Shown piece by piece: positions 18,824 to 29,150 of a stretch of 64,000 nucleotides of DNA; position 1 is the first letter of the stretch, and each line of letters begins with the position of its first letter. Position numbers and translations under genes: made by a program. The notes under the pieces were generated by a model that was given only the letters and a program-made list of their open reading frames with translations, had not been told where the DNA came from and searched no databases. Origin of the DNA: Aurantiochytrium sp. KH105 (lineage: Eukaryota; Sar; Bigyra; Thraustochytrida; Thraustochytriidae); assembly GCA_003116975.1 (NCBI GenBank), contig BGKB01000044.1, forward strand, positions 12,940 through 76,939, given 5' to 3'.

Positions 18824-20055
18824 TCTCAGCGCCTTTCTCGCCGCCGCTCTGCCCCCCAGCAGCCACAAGCCGAGCACACGAACTGCGACGAGTGCCAGGA
18901 GCCCGACTTCTTGCCACGGCGACCGCACCGCGAGCACGAGCCTTGCGACCACCACGACGCGCTCCAACAAGGAGGCCGTCGTCGTCCTCCGTCTGCGTCT
19001 CGCCGCTCCTCGTGTCCTTGCAGCACAACCAGCACCGGCGCCAGCAACGTCTGCTCGCCCACGACGACCTTTTACAGCAGCGCCAGCAGCAACGAAGAGC
19101 AGCAAGTTTTCTTTCCTCCTTTCCGCTGTCAGTTCCGCGCGGCGTCTCCGCTCCTCGCGCCACAACAGGCAGGTCCGCCAGCACGCACGCACGCACGCAC
19201 GCACGCACGCGCGCGCGCCGCCGCGTCGCCGCCGCGCCCGCTGGCCCTCGCCGCGCGAGCAAGCGCGCGCGGACTCGAGTTTGGCCGCGGCCCTCGCTGC
19301 GGCGCAAGGTCCGCCCAGGAGGCCGTTTTTCGTCCCGGAGCCGCCGCCGCCTCTTCCCTCCTCCGAGTCCTCTTTCCCTGCGCCAGCTCCTGCGGCGCCG
19401 CCCTGCTGCCGCCGCCGCCGCCGCCGCTGCCGCCGAGCAGTGCTGCTCTGCTCTGCTCGCCTCGCCTCTGCCTGCGCCTTGCGCGCAGGGCGGTTTCGCC
19501 TGCCGAGGCGTGGCAACGAAGGCAAGGCGGGCGCGCAGGAAGTCTTGCTTGGTTGGGATGGGATGATAGGCAGCCAGCTGGCTAGCTAGCAAAGGCCTCG
19601 AGAGCGGCGCCGAGAGCAATGCAATGCAAGCAGAGCAGCAGCGAGGCGAGAAGTCGAGGTGATATGCAGGGGGCGCGGCCACGCGTCAACAAAGATTGAG
19701 CAGCAAAAACAACACCAATGCAACTAAGTTCTAAAGATGACCTGCCCTGGCTGAAATCACCAATGCGCGCACGGGCTTGTTCTTGCGGCGAGGCGAGACG
19801 ATTCGAGCTACAGCGCTTCCGCTTACTCGCTTGCTTCTTCTGACCTCGGAAATAATCATGGCAACAGCAAATCTCCAGTGGCGGAGGACGATGGTGATGA
19901 AGGCCGGATGACGGATGAGGAGAACCATGCGAGAACCATGCTTTCTTTTATTGGCGCCGTCTGGCAGCCCAGTCCGAGGCAAAATCTTTTTTTTCTCATC
20001 GAAAACATCTGCGGCGGCAAATCTGGCCGCGGCGAGCCCGAACGGGGGAGAGCAA
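18824..20055. other. GC-rich divergent intergenic region
   Basis: Long ORFs overlap here in several frames on both strands, which reflects base composition. A (GCAC)n/(GC)n run lies at 19180-19215. The minus frame continuous with the downstream gene includes a hydrophobic stretch just upstream of 18823, so an N-terminal extension of that gene is possible but unproven. Confidence 0.45.
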
Positions 20056-21186
20056 ATGCTGAACGCTGCACGGACAGCATTGCGCGCAGGCAGCGAGACG
20101 GGCCGACGCAAGAGCTCCGCCGCAGCCCTTCTCCACGGAGGTCTTCGCACCATGGCGACCTACGATGCGCCGACAAAGGTGCTCGTCGTCACCAAGCCGA
20201 GCTACAAGGTGAGCAACGCCATCATGGAGAGCAGACACATTGTCGCGGACGAAAAGATCGAATTCGTCATTGCCGAGAGCGCAGATGACCTCTTGGCCAA
20301 GCATAGCAAAGAAGAGCTCGCCGACTTGAGCGGCGTCCTGCTCACGCCCCAGTTTGCAAGCGCCGATTTGGGCAAGCTGCTCGAGCCAGAAGCCGAGCTT
20401 GCCAACGTAAAGTGGATCCACAGCTTTAGCGCAGGTGTCGACCACATGGCCGACCTTCTTGCTGGCACGCTGTCCAAGTCCCGCACCGACATTGCCGTCA
20501 GCAATGGCCGCGGCGCCTTCTCCTCCTCCCTCGCCGAGTACATTATCCTCGGCTGCCTTCACTTCAACAAAAAGGTTCCTCGCTGTCAGCAAAACAAGCG
20601 GGAAAAGCGATACGATCGCTTTACCATGCCCGTGCTCAAAGGCAAGACCATCGGCTTCGTTGGCTTTGGCCACATCGCCAAGAGCGCCGCGCGTATCGCC
20701 AAGGATAGCTTTGGCATGAAGATTGCTGCCGTACGCCGCAACCCCGACAAGAGCGATTCTGCGCTTGCCGACCAAGTCTACACGGACAAGGTCGAGTTGG
20801 CTCGCAATTCGGACTTTGTCGTTTGTACGCTTCCGGGTACGCCGGCCACCGTCAAGTTTTGTGACCAGGCCCTTTTCGATGCCATGCCCGATGGAGCCGT
20901 CTTTGTCTCTTGTGGCCGCGGAAGCGCCGTCGACGAGGCAGCGCTTGCCAAACATCTTCGCGAAGAACGTCTCTTTGCGGCGCTTGACGTCTTCGAGCAG
21001 GAGCCGCTCCCCGAGTCCAGCGAACTCTGGGAGGTTCCGGACGATCGCCTTCTCATTACGGCTCACAACGCGGACCTCACCGAAGACTTTTTCGAGCTCG
21101 GTTGGGAGACCTTTCGCAAGAACTTTCATCGTTTTCGCGCCGGCGAGCCCCTCGACACACCCGTTGACAAGGCTCACGGGTATTAA
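20056..21186 (+). CDS. D-2-hydroxyacid dehydrogenase (NAD-binding), copy 1, putative mitochondrial form
   Basis: 376 residues. It would interconvert a 2-keto acid and a D-2-hydroxyacid (for example glyoxylate or hydroxypyruvate reduction) with NAD(P)H. The Rossmann motif is GFVGFGHIAKSAARIAK, where the usual GxGxxG ends in Ala. Catalytic residues of the family are present in order: Arg in SCGRGSAVDE, Glu in DVFEQEPLPE and His in TAHNADLTEDF. The start at 20056 adds a basic, Ser/Ala-rich segment (MLNAARTALRAG...) that looks like a mitochondrial presequence. Starting at 20152 would remove it and give a 344-residue protein aligned with the two paralogues at 51.3 and 53.2 kb. Substrate unknown. 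Confidence 0.92.
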   Translation: MLNAARTALRAGSETGRRKSSAAALLHGGLRTMATYDAPTKVLVVTKPSYKVSNAIMESRHIVADEKIEFVIAESADDLLAKHSKEELADLSGVLLTPQFASADLGKLLEPEAELANVKWIHSFSAGVDHMADLLAGTLSKSRTDIAVSNGRGAFSSSLAEYIILGCLHFNKKVPRCQQNKREKRYDRFTMPVLKGKTIGFVGFGHIAKSAARIAKDSFGMKIAAVRRNPDKSDSALADQVYTDKVELARNSDFVVCTLPGTPATVKFCDQALFDAMPDGAVFVSCGRGSAVDEAALAKHLREERLFAALDVFEQEPLPESSELWEVPDDRLLITAHNADLTEDFFELGWETFRKNFHRFRAGEPLDTPVDKAHGY

Positions 21187-21687
21187 CTTTTAAAAATTAA
21201 ATTAGAAGATGAAGAAATGTATGCAGATGGATGGCTGGCTCGCTGGCTGGTTGGCTGGTTAAGTCTGTCATCCGTCCGGATGTTACTGATTATCGCAAGC
21301 CTTGCAACGAGGAAAGGAAAAACCTTTTGCTTGGTGAATCTCATCCTGGACCTCAAAGTCCCTCCCTCTCTTGCCGCCGGCACCAGCTCGCTTTCAACCT
21401 AGAACAAAAGGAACGTATGTGCCGCTTCGCCTCCCACAAAGATGCCCTCGTTAAACGGCACATTTGTAGAGAAAAGCTGGCTGCTGGCTTGTGGACAGGG
21501 GGGCAGTGACGGTGACGACTGCCGTGCGGAGCGAGCAAACACAACACTTGCCATCGCAAGCACGAGTCGCGCGGCGACGGGCGGTCGGCGGTGAGCGTCC
21601 GTGCGGAGGCAGCCCTCTCTCTCCTACAGCGCGCAGAGGGTACTTTTTCCATACGAGTGCGGCTTCGACCGCTCTGTATTGTCAAAG
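21187..21687. other. Intergenic between hydroxyacid dehydrogenase and bL36m
   Basis: Contains a short ggctgg-type repeat near 21230-21260. An in-frame upstream Met for bL36m at 21601 lies here. No other gene seen. Confidence 0.5.
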
Positions 21688-21948
21688 ATGAAGGTCCGGA
21701 CCGCCGTCCGCAAGCTCTGCCGCGACTGCCAGATCGTGCGCCGCAAGGGCCGCGTCCGCGTGATCTGCAAGAGCAACCCGCGCCACAAGCAGCGCCAGGG
21801 TATGCACACCATTGCCAACGAGAGTGCCCCGACCCTCACCGCGCGGGCACACGTCGTCGGCCCGGCCTCGATCGCGGCTTCCAGCCCCATGGGTGTCCAA
21901 ACGCGCTTCTCGAGCACTGCCGCGGCTCTCCGTGTGCTCATGCTGTAG
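21688..21948 (+). CDS. Large-subunit ribosomal protein bL36, nuclear-encoded mitochondrial, with C-terminal extension
   Basis: 86 residues. The first 38 are a complete bL36: [11 protein letters not shown], a CRDC pair, [10 protein letters not shown] and PRHKQRQG, the terminal zinc-knuckle signature. bL36 occurs only in bacterial-type ribosomes, so this is an organellar protein. About 48 extra residues follow and include a basic/Ser/Ala segment ([15 protein letters not shown]) that looks like a targeting sequence placed at the wrong end. An upstream in-frame Met at 21601 would add a 29-residue N-terminal leader, so which end carries the targeting signal is open. The Met at 21688 (context AAAGATGA) was chosen because it coincides with the universally conserved bL36 start. 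Confidence 0.93.
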   Translation: MKVRTAVRKLCRDCQIVRRKGRVRVICKSNPRHKQRQGMHTIANESAPTLTARAHVVGPASIAASSPMGVQTRFSSTAAALRVLML

Positions 21949-22281
21949 AACCTCGTTCGAAAGGAATGATTGAATCACAACGACCCTACCACCCTCGCAA
22001 TAATAACAACAACAGATTATAGTATTGAAACAGGAATTCACATCAAACTCCGCCCTCTGTTTGTCATTTCGTTTTCGAGGCATGAACTTGAATACGACAC
22101 GACGCACATCATCAACGTCCTAGCAAATATTCGCGACTGCATCTTCACACTACGAATTGAAAAGTAAAGTCGGAAAAAAAAAAAAAGAGAAGAAAAGAAA
22201 AAGGTCTCTGATTGCATCACAACTCTTCCTCTGTCCTCTCGACCATATTGTCCCCTTCTCTTATTGTTCTTTTATTTCTTT
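21949..22281. other. Convergent 3' region
   Basis: Lies between the 3' ends of bL36m (+) and the coiled-coil gene (-). It is A/T-richer than the surroundings, with a poly-A run at about 22176-22200. No gene seen. Confidence 0.6.
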
Positions 22282-25200
22282 TCAACAGCTTACATTGTCG
22301 TCGCGTAATATCTCGTCCAGGTACTGTTTGACCTCAGTGGGCGACAGATCTATAGTCTGGTTGTTGCCTGGCCGATACGTGCTGCGTTCTTGCATACGCT
22401 TCATCTTTTGCTGGTTCGTTCCAGCCTTCCTCTTGTTCTGATCATCTTCGACACGACTAGTCAAAGGATCAGCGTCTCCTGCGCGACGATGGTCTTCTTC
22501 CTCAATTCGCCTTCGCGGAGTTCCATCGTTCCGCTGATGCTTGCGCCGCAAAATGTCCGCCACCGAGCGGATCGCGGTTTGACTCTTGATCTCGTCACTC
22601 TCAATCTTGTCTCCTTCTTCTTCCTCCTCCTCCTCGTCCTCCTCGTCCTCCTCGTCGTCGTCGCCCTCCTCCTCTTCCACGTCGTCCTCAGCGTCATCTA
22701 CTACATCCGCCTCGACGCCAACTTTTTCAACAGTGTCATCGCGCGCATCCACGAAGGAAAGCGGCGAAGCCGACGTCGCGTCCACAGCCAGGACAAGAGG
22801 AGCCAGGCGAGGCTTGTGGTTTTTCCTTTTCCCAGCTGGCGCGGGGCGTCGTGAAACCCGCGGTGCTGCTGATCGCGGCCGAGGCCTTCGCAATGCGCCA
22901 GTCGACGCTGTCGTTTGCATTGCATGCGCCCCTCGAGTCTTTCCAGAGGTTGCGCCTCTCTTCCCATGCGCACCCATTGTGACCGCCCCCGGCCCCGCAG
23001 GATCTGCCATCGACTTGTAAAGCTTCAAAAGGCTCTGTTCGTTATCCGCAAGTCGCGCATTCTCCTCTTGAGCGCGCGCAAGCTGATCAGCAAGCGTCGC
23101 TTTTTCAACTTGCAAGGAGTTAAGCTCCTCTTCAACTCGGGCCGACCTCCATCGAGATTTCTGTACTTCTTCGCGGGCCTTTTGTTGATCTTCTTCCAAC
23201 ATACGCTGAAGCGATTGCTTTTCCGCAGCGAAATCTTGCCGCAATGTCGAAATTGCAAGCTCGTGAGCCGCCTTTTCTTGATTTGCTTGTCGGACCCGCG
23301 TTTCGAGAATCTGCACCTTGGCCTCGAGCTCCTGTCGCGTAGCCGCGGTCGCTTCCGTAGCTTGTGCTTCTTTACTCGCCATTACTTGCAAATTCGCCTT
23401 GAGACGGGAAATCTCGTTACGCAGCCCTTCGCTCTGCTGATGATATGCTCGTGCCTTTTCGTTCAGACCAACAATTTGGGCGGCCATCGTCTGCTGCACC
23501 TGTTGATTTCTCGCCTCTAGGGCCCCGCAGCGGTCCTTTGCTTTGGACAAGTGGCCTTTGCAGGTCTCATACTCGTCCGCGAGCTTGCGTACGAGACCTT
23601 GGTACCTCTCTGCCTGCGCTTGTTGTGCAGCGGCTGCTTCTTTCGTTGCAGCCTGCAGCTCTTCTTCTGCGGCGCGCAATTTCTGTTGCAAAGACCGGAT
23701 CGCAGACTCGGCAACGTCTGCTCGTGCCCCCGTCGATTTCTCTCGTTCCTGCGCTTGGCGAAGCAGGCTTTTCACCTCGACAAGCTGTGAGGCAAGCGCG
23801 TCCTTTTCTTTTGTGGCTGTGGTAAGGTTCGCAGCCCTTGACCTCAATTCCGTTTCCACAACCTCTCTCTTTCGTGCTTCCGTCTGAAGCGAGGCCTCCG
23901 CACTTTGCTGCGCGCGCTGCAGCGCAGACGCAGCCTTGCGTTCGCGCTCACGAAATGCCTGTACTTCACGAGCGCGCTCTTCCTGAAGTTCACCCAACTC
24001 TTTGCGCACCTTGGTCAACATGTCGCGTTCCTCCTGAAGACTGGCGTTCAGGCGGTCTGCAGCGTCCTGCGCACGCTTGCGCAGACTCTCAAGCTCTTGC
24101 GAAAGATCTACAGACTCGGCGGATTTGGCAGCGAGTTCTTCGTCTGCGCGCTCTGCGCTGCGCTTCGCCGATTGGAGATCTTGCTCCAATGCTTGGGCCT
24201 TTGCATTCGCCTTGGCCAAGGCAGCTTTCGCGGCCTTTGATGCCTCGTCAAGCGCTTGCGTCAACGCCTCTTCGCGCGCCTTGATAGCTGCCATTTCGCC
24301 ATCTTGTTTCTCAACCACTCCGCTAAGCTCCTCCTGCGCAGCTTTTGCCCTTGAGAGCGCCTCCACCGTCTCGTCTCGCTCAGCGCGGGCCTCCTGCAGC
24401 AAGCGTTGGTGCTGTTCGAGGCTACGCTGGAGACCATTGAGCCGCGTAGTCAGCCCTCGCACACTTGTGGCATGCGCCTCACGTTCTTGTGCGAGTTCCT
24501 CGCTTCGGGCTTTGTTCGTCTCTTCCAGCTCGCTCCGAGCCTTGTGCAACCCTTTCTCAAGCGTGCGCACTTGCTCATCGCGCTCCAGTTCCAGGGCATC
24601 GAATTTGTTTTGTAAATGCTGTGCCTTGGCTGCAGCTAGCTCTTCATCCTGCGCGGCCTTGGCCCGCGTCTTGTCCAGCGTAGCTTCCAAGGCAGTTTGC
24701 TCTGCATGCGCTTCGTCGACAAGGACATGTTGCGCCTTGAGTTGCACTTCGAGCTCGGTGATCTTCTTCTCAAGCATCGCGGCACGCTCGGCGCTCCGAC
24801 TTGCCTCGCCGCGAGCATGCCGAAGAGCCTCCTTTTGGGCCACCTCGGTATCGCGTAAAACAGAGACCTCCTCCAGCGCATTTTGCTTGCCCGCGCGAAG
24901 ACTTGCGACTTCGCTTCGAACGCTTTGAAGCTCGACTTCGTTCGCGCTGACGGCGGTCTGCAGGGAAACGCACCTTTTGCGTAGCTCGTTGGTTCTTCGT
25001 TCGCTCGTTTGTTTGTGCTGAGCGAGAATGGCTTCAGTCTCCCGGACCTTCTCCGCAGCAGCCAGGCCCTCGAGCCGAGCGTGCTCCAACTCGCTCTGGA
25101 GCTTGGTTTGTGCCACATCGCGAGTCTCAATTTGCTCCTCGAGATCTCGAACGCGCTGTTCCAGGCCGCGCAACGAGGCTTCATACCCTACCCGCACTTT

Positions 25201-25518
25201 CTTCGCATCTTGGACACTCTTTTGAAGCTTGCAAATATGCTCTTGCTGCTTTTCTGCAAAGCTTTGCAGCTCGGCGAGCTGATGCTGCAGCTGGTCGCGT
25301 TCCTCGCGGAGCCCACTCGCCTCCTTGTGCAGATTATCGAGCGAGGTGGCCTGCTCTGCGAGTCTTCGCTCTTTACTCTGGATGCTAAAAGTCTGCTCCT
25401 CTGCGGAGAGAAGGACCTCGCGCAGCCTCGATACAAGGCCCTGCTGGCCCAGCTCACCTGAGACCACCGCATCAAGGCCTGCAGACACCTTGCTGTCGGG
25501 GGCGCCGCTCGACGCCAT
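22282..25518 (-). CDS. Long coiled-coil protein, 1078 residues
   Basis: Intronless. From about residue 30 to 860 the sequence is nearly continuous heptad-type coiled coil, rich in Glu, Gln, Ala, Leu, Arg and Lys with no visible enzymatic motif. The following 100 residues are basic/Ser-rich. An acidic run (Glu/Asp, about residues 965-1000) is followed by RSVADILRRKHQ and a short terminal block (TIDLSPTEVKQYLDEIL) that looks structured. Such architecture is typical of centrosome/basal-body, Golgi-tether or intermediate scaffolding proteins, but sequence alone does not choose between them. It is divergent from the EF-hand-like gene, with starts 495 bp apart. Confidence 0.85.
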   Translation of the reverse strand: MASSGAPDSKVSAGLDAVVSGELGQQGLVSRLREVLLSAEEQTFSIQSKERRLAEQATSLDNLHKEASGLREERDQLQHQLAELQSFAEKQQEHICKLQKSVQDAKKVRVGYEASLRGLEQRVRDLEEQIETRDVAQTKLQSELEHARLEGLAAAEKVRETEAILAQHKQTSERRTNELRKRCVSLQTAVSANEVELQSVRSEVASLRAGKQNALEEVSVLRDTEVAQKEALRHARGEASRSAERAAMLEKKITELEVQLKAQHVLVDEAHAEQTALEATLDKTRAKAAQDEELAAAKAQHLQNKFDALELERDEQVRTLEKGLHKARSELEETNKARSEELAQEREAHATSVRGLTTRLNGLQRSLEQHQRLLQEARAERDETVEALSRAKAAQEELSGVVEKQDGEMAAIKAREEALTQALDEASKAAKAALAKANAKAQALEQDLQSAKRSAERADEELAAKSAESVDLSQELESLRKRAQDAADRLNASLQEERDMLTKVRKELGELQEERAREVQAFRERERKAASALQRAQQSAEASLQTEARKREVVETELRSRAANLTTATKEKDALASQLVEVKSLLRQAQEREKSTGARADVAESAIRSLQQKLRAAEEELQAATKEAAAAQQAQAERYQGLVRKLADEYETCKGHLSKAKDRCGALEARNQQVQQTMAAQIVGLNEKARAYHQQSEGLRNEISRLKANLQVMASKEAQATEATAATRQELEAKVQILETRVRQANQEKAAHELAISTLRQDFAAEKQSLQRMLEEDQQKAREEVQKSRWRSARVEEELNSLQVEKATLADQLARAQEENARLADNEQSLLKLYKSMADPAGPGAVTMGAHGKRGATSGKTRGAHAMQTTASTGALRRPRPRSAAPRVSRRPAPAGKRKNHKPRLAPLVLAVDATSASPLSFVDARDDTVEKVGVEADVVDDAEDDVEEEEGDDDEEDEEDEEEEEEEGDKIESDEIKSQTAIRSVADILRRKHQRNDGTPRRRIEEEDHRRAGDADPLTSRVEDDQNKRKAGTNQQKMKRMQERSTYRPGNNQTIDLSPTEVKQYLDEILRDDNVSC

Positions 25519-26013
25519 GTCTCACGCGCCTTCGGGCCTGCGGACGCCCCCCGCCAAGTTTGGCGGACCGCCAGCGCAAGGCCCAAACCTCGCGCGGGCC
25601 CCGATTCTGCCTTGCTCGTGCGTGCGAACGTTGTTCGCCTCTCTGCACATAGCCGTTCAGAACTTCTGGAAGTAGGTGTACACAACGGCAGGATGCGTGC
25701 AAAGGCGCTCTCAAGTCTTCTTATACGCCCTTTAGAGCTACTGGATCGATGCCGCTAAACGCGCAAAATAGCCCCCTCTCCAGTCCGGCTGCTTATCTCT
25801 CAGTCCGCATCATCACGAAGCGCAAGAAGTAGAGTGCGCACGCGCGAGAGAGAAAGAGAGTACATGCACGCATGAGCCAGGGAAAAAAGGAGATACGGAG
25901 GAGATACGTGGGAAAAGGGGCGGGGCGGGGTGGAGGAGACCCTCTCGCAATTGCTGCAATTGTTGTTGCCGCCGCCACCGCCGCCGCTGCCGTCGTCGTC
26001 GTCGTCGGCAAGG
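25519..26013. other. Divergent intergenic region
   Basis: Shared 5' region of the coiled-coil (-) and EF-hand-like (+) genes. Short GCC/GTC repeat runs at about 25970-26005. No separate gene seen. Confidence 0.55.
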
Positions 26014-27420
26014 ATGGCGGGCGGGCGCCGACGAAAGCGCGAGAGACCCCGCGGCGTGGGCGCAAGCACGCGCGATGACGCAGAACAGCGTAAATGTCTC
26101 GCGCCGCGAACGCTACCGCCGCTTCCGCAAATCAAACAGAGCACGCTACGCGCTCTCGCAGAGCGTCGCAGGCAAGACGCTTCGACGCAAGACACGTCAC
26201 GGAGGCGGAACGATGCTCGCGGGGGCGCGAACGTCGTCTTCGACCCTCTCGATCCAGTTGCCATGCTTCAGGCAATGCGAGAAGCGCGCTCGCAACCCTA
26301 TATTCACCCTGACTCCGTCTTTGAGGCCAAGATCAAGGTTATTAACGAGGAACGTCTCGTCCCGCTCAGCTACCAAGGAGCGCAACACCTCCAGCAAGAG
26401 CTCGAAGAACGAGAAGAGGCACAGCGCAAAGAAGAAGCTCGGGCGCGCCAAGAGGCCGTCGCAAACCAACGTCGCGAAGAGCTGCAAGCCAACGCTGGGG
26501 CGTTTGCAGCCTTTCGCCGACGCATGGAAGAGCAGGTCGGCAAAGTTGTTCTTCAAAAGGTTGCCTCGCGCGGCGTTCCTCTTTTGCATCACTTGCGTGA
26601 GCTAGATGTGCGTGGTTCCGGCTTTGTCAGCGCAAAAGACTTCCGAAGTGCCATGAAGCAGCACCAGGACGATCTTGGACTTTCCCTCGCAGAATGCGAC
26701 AAGCTCATCGAGCAAGTTCTTGAGGGCGATCTTGTACACTACGAGCTCCTGCAAATTATTCCGCAAATGAGACCGGCGCTGGAACGAACAAAAAGCGCAG
26801 CCGATCTGCAGCACGAGTCTCTGCAGGAGCTCGCAGCGCACCGAGCCCAGCGGTACCAATTTGCAGCCTTGAAAAACCACAGCACCTCGCGCCTTTTGCG
26901 TCCAGCGACAGGTACAGAAGCATTCTTTCCGGATGAGCAAAGGCTCGTCACAACAATGCAAAGGCCGGCAGAGGAGTGCCTCTCCCCGGTTCGCATTGAA
27001 AAGTTGACAAAGGCCGCCGCCTCGAAACAAGCAGGGCTTCAAGCTCATCTCGCACGCTTTGCAGTCATCCAAGCGCAAGAGCTCAAAGCCGCTGAGGACC
27101 GCGAAACTGCTCGACAAGAACGCCTCGTGCGTCAGCGAGAAAGCTACCTGGCCCCCTTTGAGGCCCAGGCGCAACGAGATATCGCACGGGCGCAGAACCC
27201 CCGCGGCAAGCGTATTTTTACTTCCCTTCCGCCACGACTCAACCAAAAGGCGCACCAGGTCGATCAACGCATTGGTGAGGACGACGCGCGCAAAGCATAT
27301 GCAGCCTACGAAGCGCGGACACGAACAAAGGAATGGCAAGAGGTCTTCGGAATCCGCAGAGAGGTGCTTCACGCGCTTGTTTCGCGCGACGCATCCTTGA
27401 AAGAGCATTTGCTACGTTGA
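26014..27420 (+). CDS. Helical protein with single EF-hand-like loop
   Basis: 468 residues from the Met at 26014. The frame extends to 25930, but that part is a Leu/Pro/Ser simple repeat. After a basic N-terminus comes a Glu/Arg-rich helical segment. A probable EF-hand pair follows: helix LLHHLRELDVRG, loop DVRGSGFVSAKD (Asp at 1 and 12, Ser at 5 and 9, Gly at 6), then helix FRSAMKQHQ. A second, loop-poor half follows (LSLAECDKLIEQVL). The rest is helical and charged, with RPATG and SLPPRLNQKAH blocks. The loop has Arg at position 3, so calcium binding is doubtful. Similar proteins occur in flagellated protists, but I do not recognise an orthologue. Confidence 0.75.
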   Translation: MAGGRRRKRERPRGVGASTRDDAEQRKCLAPRTLPPLPQIKQSTLRALAERRRQDASTQDTSRRRNDARGGANVVFDPLDPVAMLQAMREARSQPYIHPDSVFEAKIKVINEERLVPLSYQGAQHLQQELEEREEAQRKEEARARQEAVANQRREELQANAGAFAAFRRRMEEQVGKVVLQKVASRGVPLLHHLRELDVRGSGFVSAKDFRSAMKQHQDDLGLSLAECDKLIEQVLEGDLVHYELLQIIPQMRPALERTKSAADLQHESLQELAAHRAQRYQFAALKNHSTSRLLRPATGTEAFFPDEQRLVTTMQRPAEECLSPVRIEKLTKAAASKQAGLQAHLARFAVIQAQELKAAEDRETARQERLVRQRESYLAPFEAQAQRDIARAQNPRGKRIFTSLPPRLNQKAHQVDQRIGEDDARKAYAAYEARTRTKEWQEVFGIRREVLHALVSRDASLKEHLLR

Positions 27421-27475
27421 ACATGTAAGATAAGTAAATGATTGATTCACGTAAAACTTTGGTCGGACATTCGAC

Positions 27476-27492
27476 ATATCCCTATCTCAGAG
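27476..27492 (+). repeat. Left terminal inverted repeat
   Basis: 17-bp exact inverted match to 29045-29061. Confidence 0.85.
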
Positions 27493-29044
27493 CCCCATAC
27501 AAAAATAGCATATTTTTATCCTTTTAATTTTGACTAAAAGAAATTTTTACGCCGGAGTTAGCTCTACATAGTAAATAGGGATAATTTTATCCTTTTTTGG
27601 TAAAAGTAGTTAGTTGCTGACAGCGCTGGTCTTTGGTTTCTCGGTTCGCGAGCGCGAGCAGACCTTCTGCGCGCGGTGAACTTGCTGCGCCCCAAGTGTC
27701 AGGCAAGGAGACGCAGTAGCGGCTGCGCAAGGGTCTTTGGCGCTCGGCCCGCCCCTGAGAGCGGCTGACGATGGTTAAGTCTCGACGAGACGGCAAGCGC
27801 AGCTTGTCGCGCGACTCAACATCGTCGAGCGAACTTTAACCACCACGCTCAAGCGCCACAACGACGACGTCTCGCCTTACGTGTTGATACCTTGTCTGCG
27901 GCTCCTGAGACACTGTCTCGTGCAGAGACGCGGTCTCCTGCAGTGACGCACATTCTTTTCGATTCGCAGGCAACTCGAGAGGACGTGCAATCCGTCTCTT
28001 CTCAAGAAGATCAGCGCGTTCTACATGCTGCGCCTCGAGCAGAATTGCAAGGGGCTTTTGATTCACAGGCAACTCGAGATTGTGTGTCATCGGCCTCTAC
28101 TCTGGGGCACCTTGTCTCGCAGGCCACACAAGAGCGCACGCCATCGCCATAGTCTCAGGTTATTCGAAGGTTGAACGAGCCAAAGCTGCAACGTCCTGGG
28201 CCATATTTTAACGTCTATCATACAGGAAGCCTTGAAAGACAGCAAGACAGAAGTCAGTCAAACGAATCTACAGCAGCCGAGCCTCGTGTTGACAATCTTA
28301 GGCGCCTTGACGATAGCCGCGGCACCAAACGTAGTGGTATCAGAGGTGGTCAAGGACGTGACCGGTCCGGACCCTAACTTTGTCGAAATCATGCAGTCAA
28401 TCAGACCAGATTTCCCCAATTTCATCACATTCAAAAGACGGCCATTCCACCTAAGCGCAGGCTGATAAGATTGTGAGTAGTTGTCAATGGAAGCACGTAG
28501 GAAAGACCCGGGAGTTCTTCAACAAATGAAATGGCCAGCAGGTCAGACTCGACAAGTCATTGAATCACAGATCAATCTCGCTGGGTAAAAGATCTTCCTT
28601 TCAAGTCATACAGCAAATGTGCGCAAGGTGCGGTGACAACGACAAGCGAGCAAGCAAAATGTGCACAACGTGCAAGGTTCCACTGCACATCCACGTGTCA
28701 GCTCCTAATGGACCTCACTCTTGACATGATAAATGGCATATCCACTAGTTCTGCATTTCTCACCATAAATAAGCAGATATATGCTCGCCGACTTCTGAAG
28801 ACCCGGCATCGTTCATTGTCCACACCAGGATGTTTTCTGGTCATCCCTCTCCTTCTCAAGCATCAAAAAAAAACTTTTTGAGCTTGAAAAAAAGTGGTTC
28901 TACACCGTTCCACGACCTCATTTATAGCAAATACGAATAAAAATAACCTTTTTTGAAAACCCTATCAATAAGGTGGAGACTTTTCTTTTAATTAAAAAAT
29001 TTAATTGGGAATAAGCAGTAATAAGGATACTAATATCCTTGTTT

Positions 29045-29061
29045 CTCTGAGATAGGGATAT
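29045..29061 (-). repeat. Right terminal inverted repeat
   Basis: 17-bp exact inverted match to 27476-27492. A small hairpin (aaggata-ctaa-tatcctt) lies just inside it. Confidence 0.85.
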
Positions 29062-29150
29062 CTATAAGCCGTTAGGTACGCAGACACTGAAATAAAACAA
29101 AACAAAACAAAACATAACATAACTTCTTGAAGTGGCTCTTTATCAGCAGA

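Larger units (their letters stand above)
27476..29061. mobile_element. Candidate non-autonomous DNA transposon with 17-bp terminal inverted repeats
   Basis: Left end ATATCCCTATCTCAGAG (27476-27492) has its exact reverse complement at 29045-29061. Counting the outer TA as a duplicated target, the ends read TA-TCCCTATC...GATAGGGA-TA, a Tc1/mariner-like arrangement. About 100 bp inside each end is strongly AT-rich, unlike the rest of the window, while the core (about 27600-28150) is GC-richer. No transposase is visible. Inside, an ORF at 27892-28152 (+) encodes a repeated motif (DSQATREDV, DSQATRDCV, SQATQ) of unknown nature. The element fills the space between the EF-hand-like gene and the TIR-NACHT-WD40 gene, ending 90 bp from the latter's stop. 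Confidence 0.65.

Noticed and set aside
18609-19682. Overlapping long ORFs in several frames upstream of the Byr4-like gene
   Set aside because: Ala/Arg/Ser-rich in all frames with no conserved block; compositional.
19996-21177. 393-codon minus-strand ORF (and its twin at 53071-54252)
   Set aside because: Both are antisense shadows of hydroxyacid dehydrogenase copies. They resemble each other only because the sense genes do.
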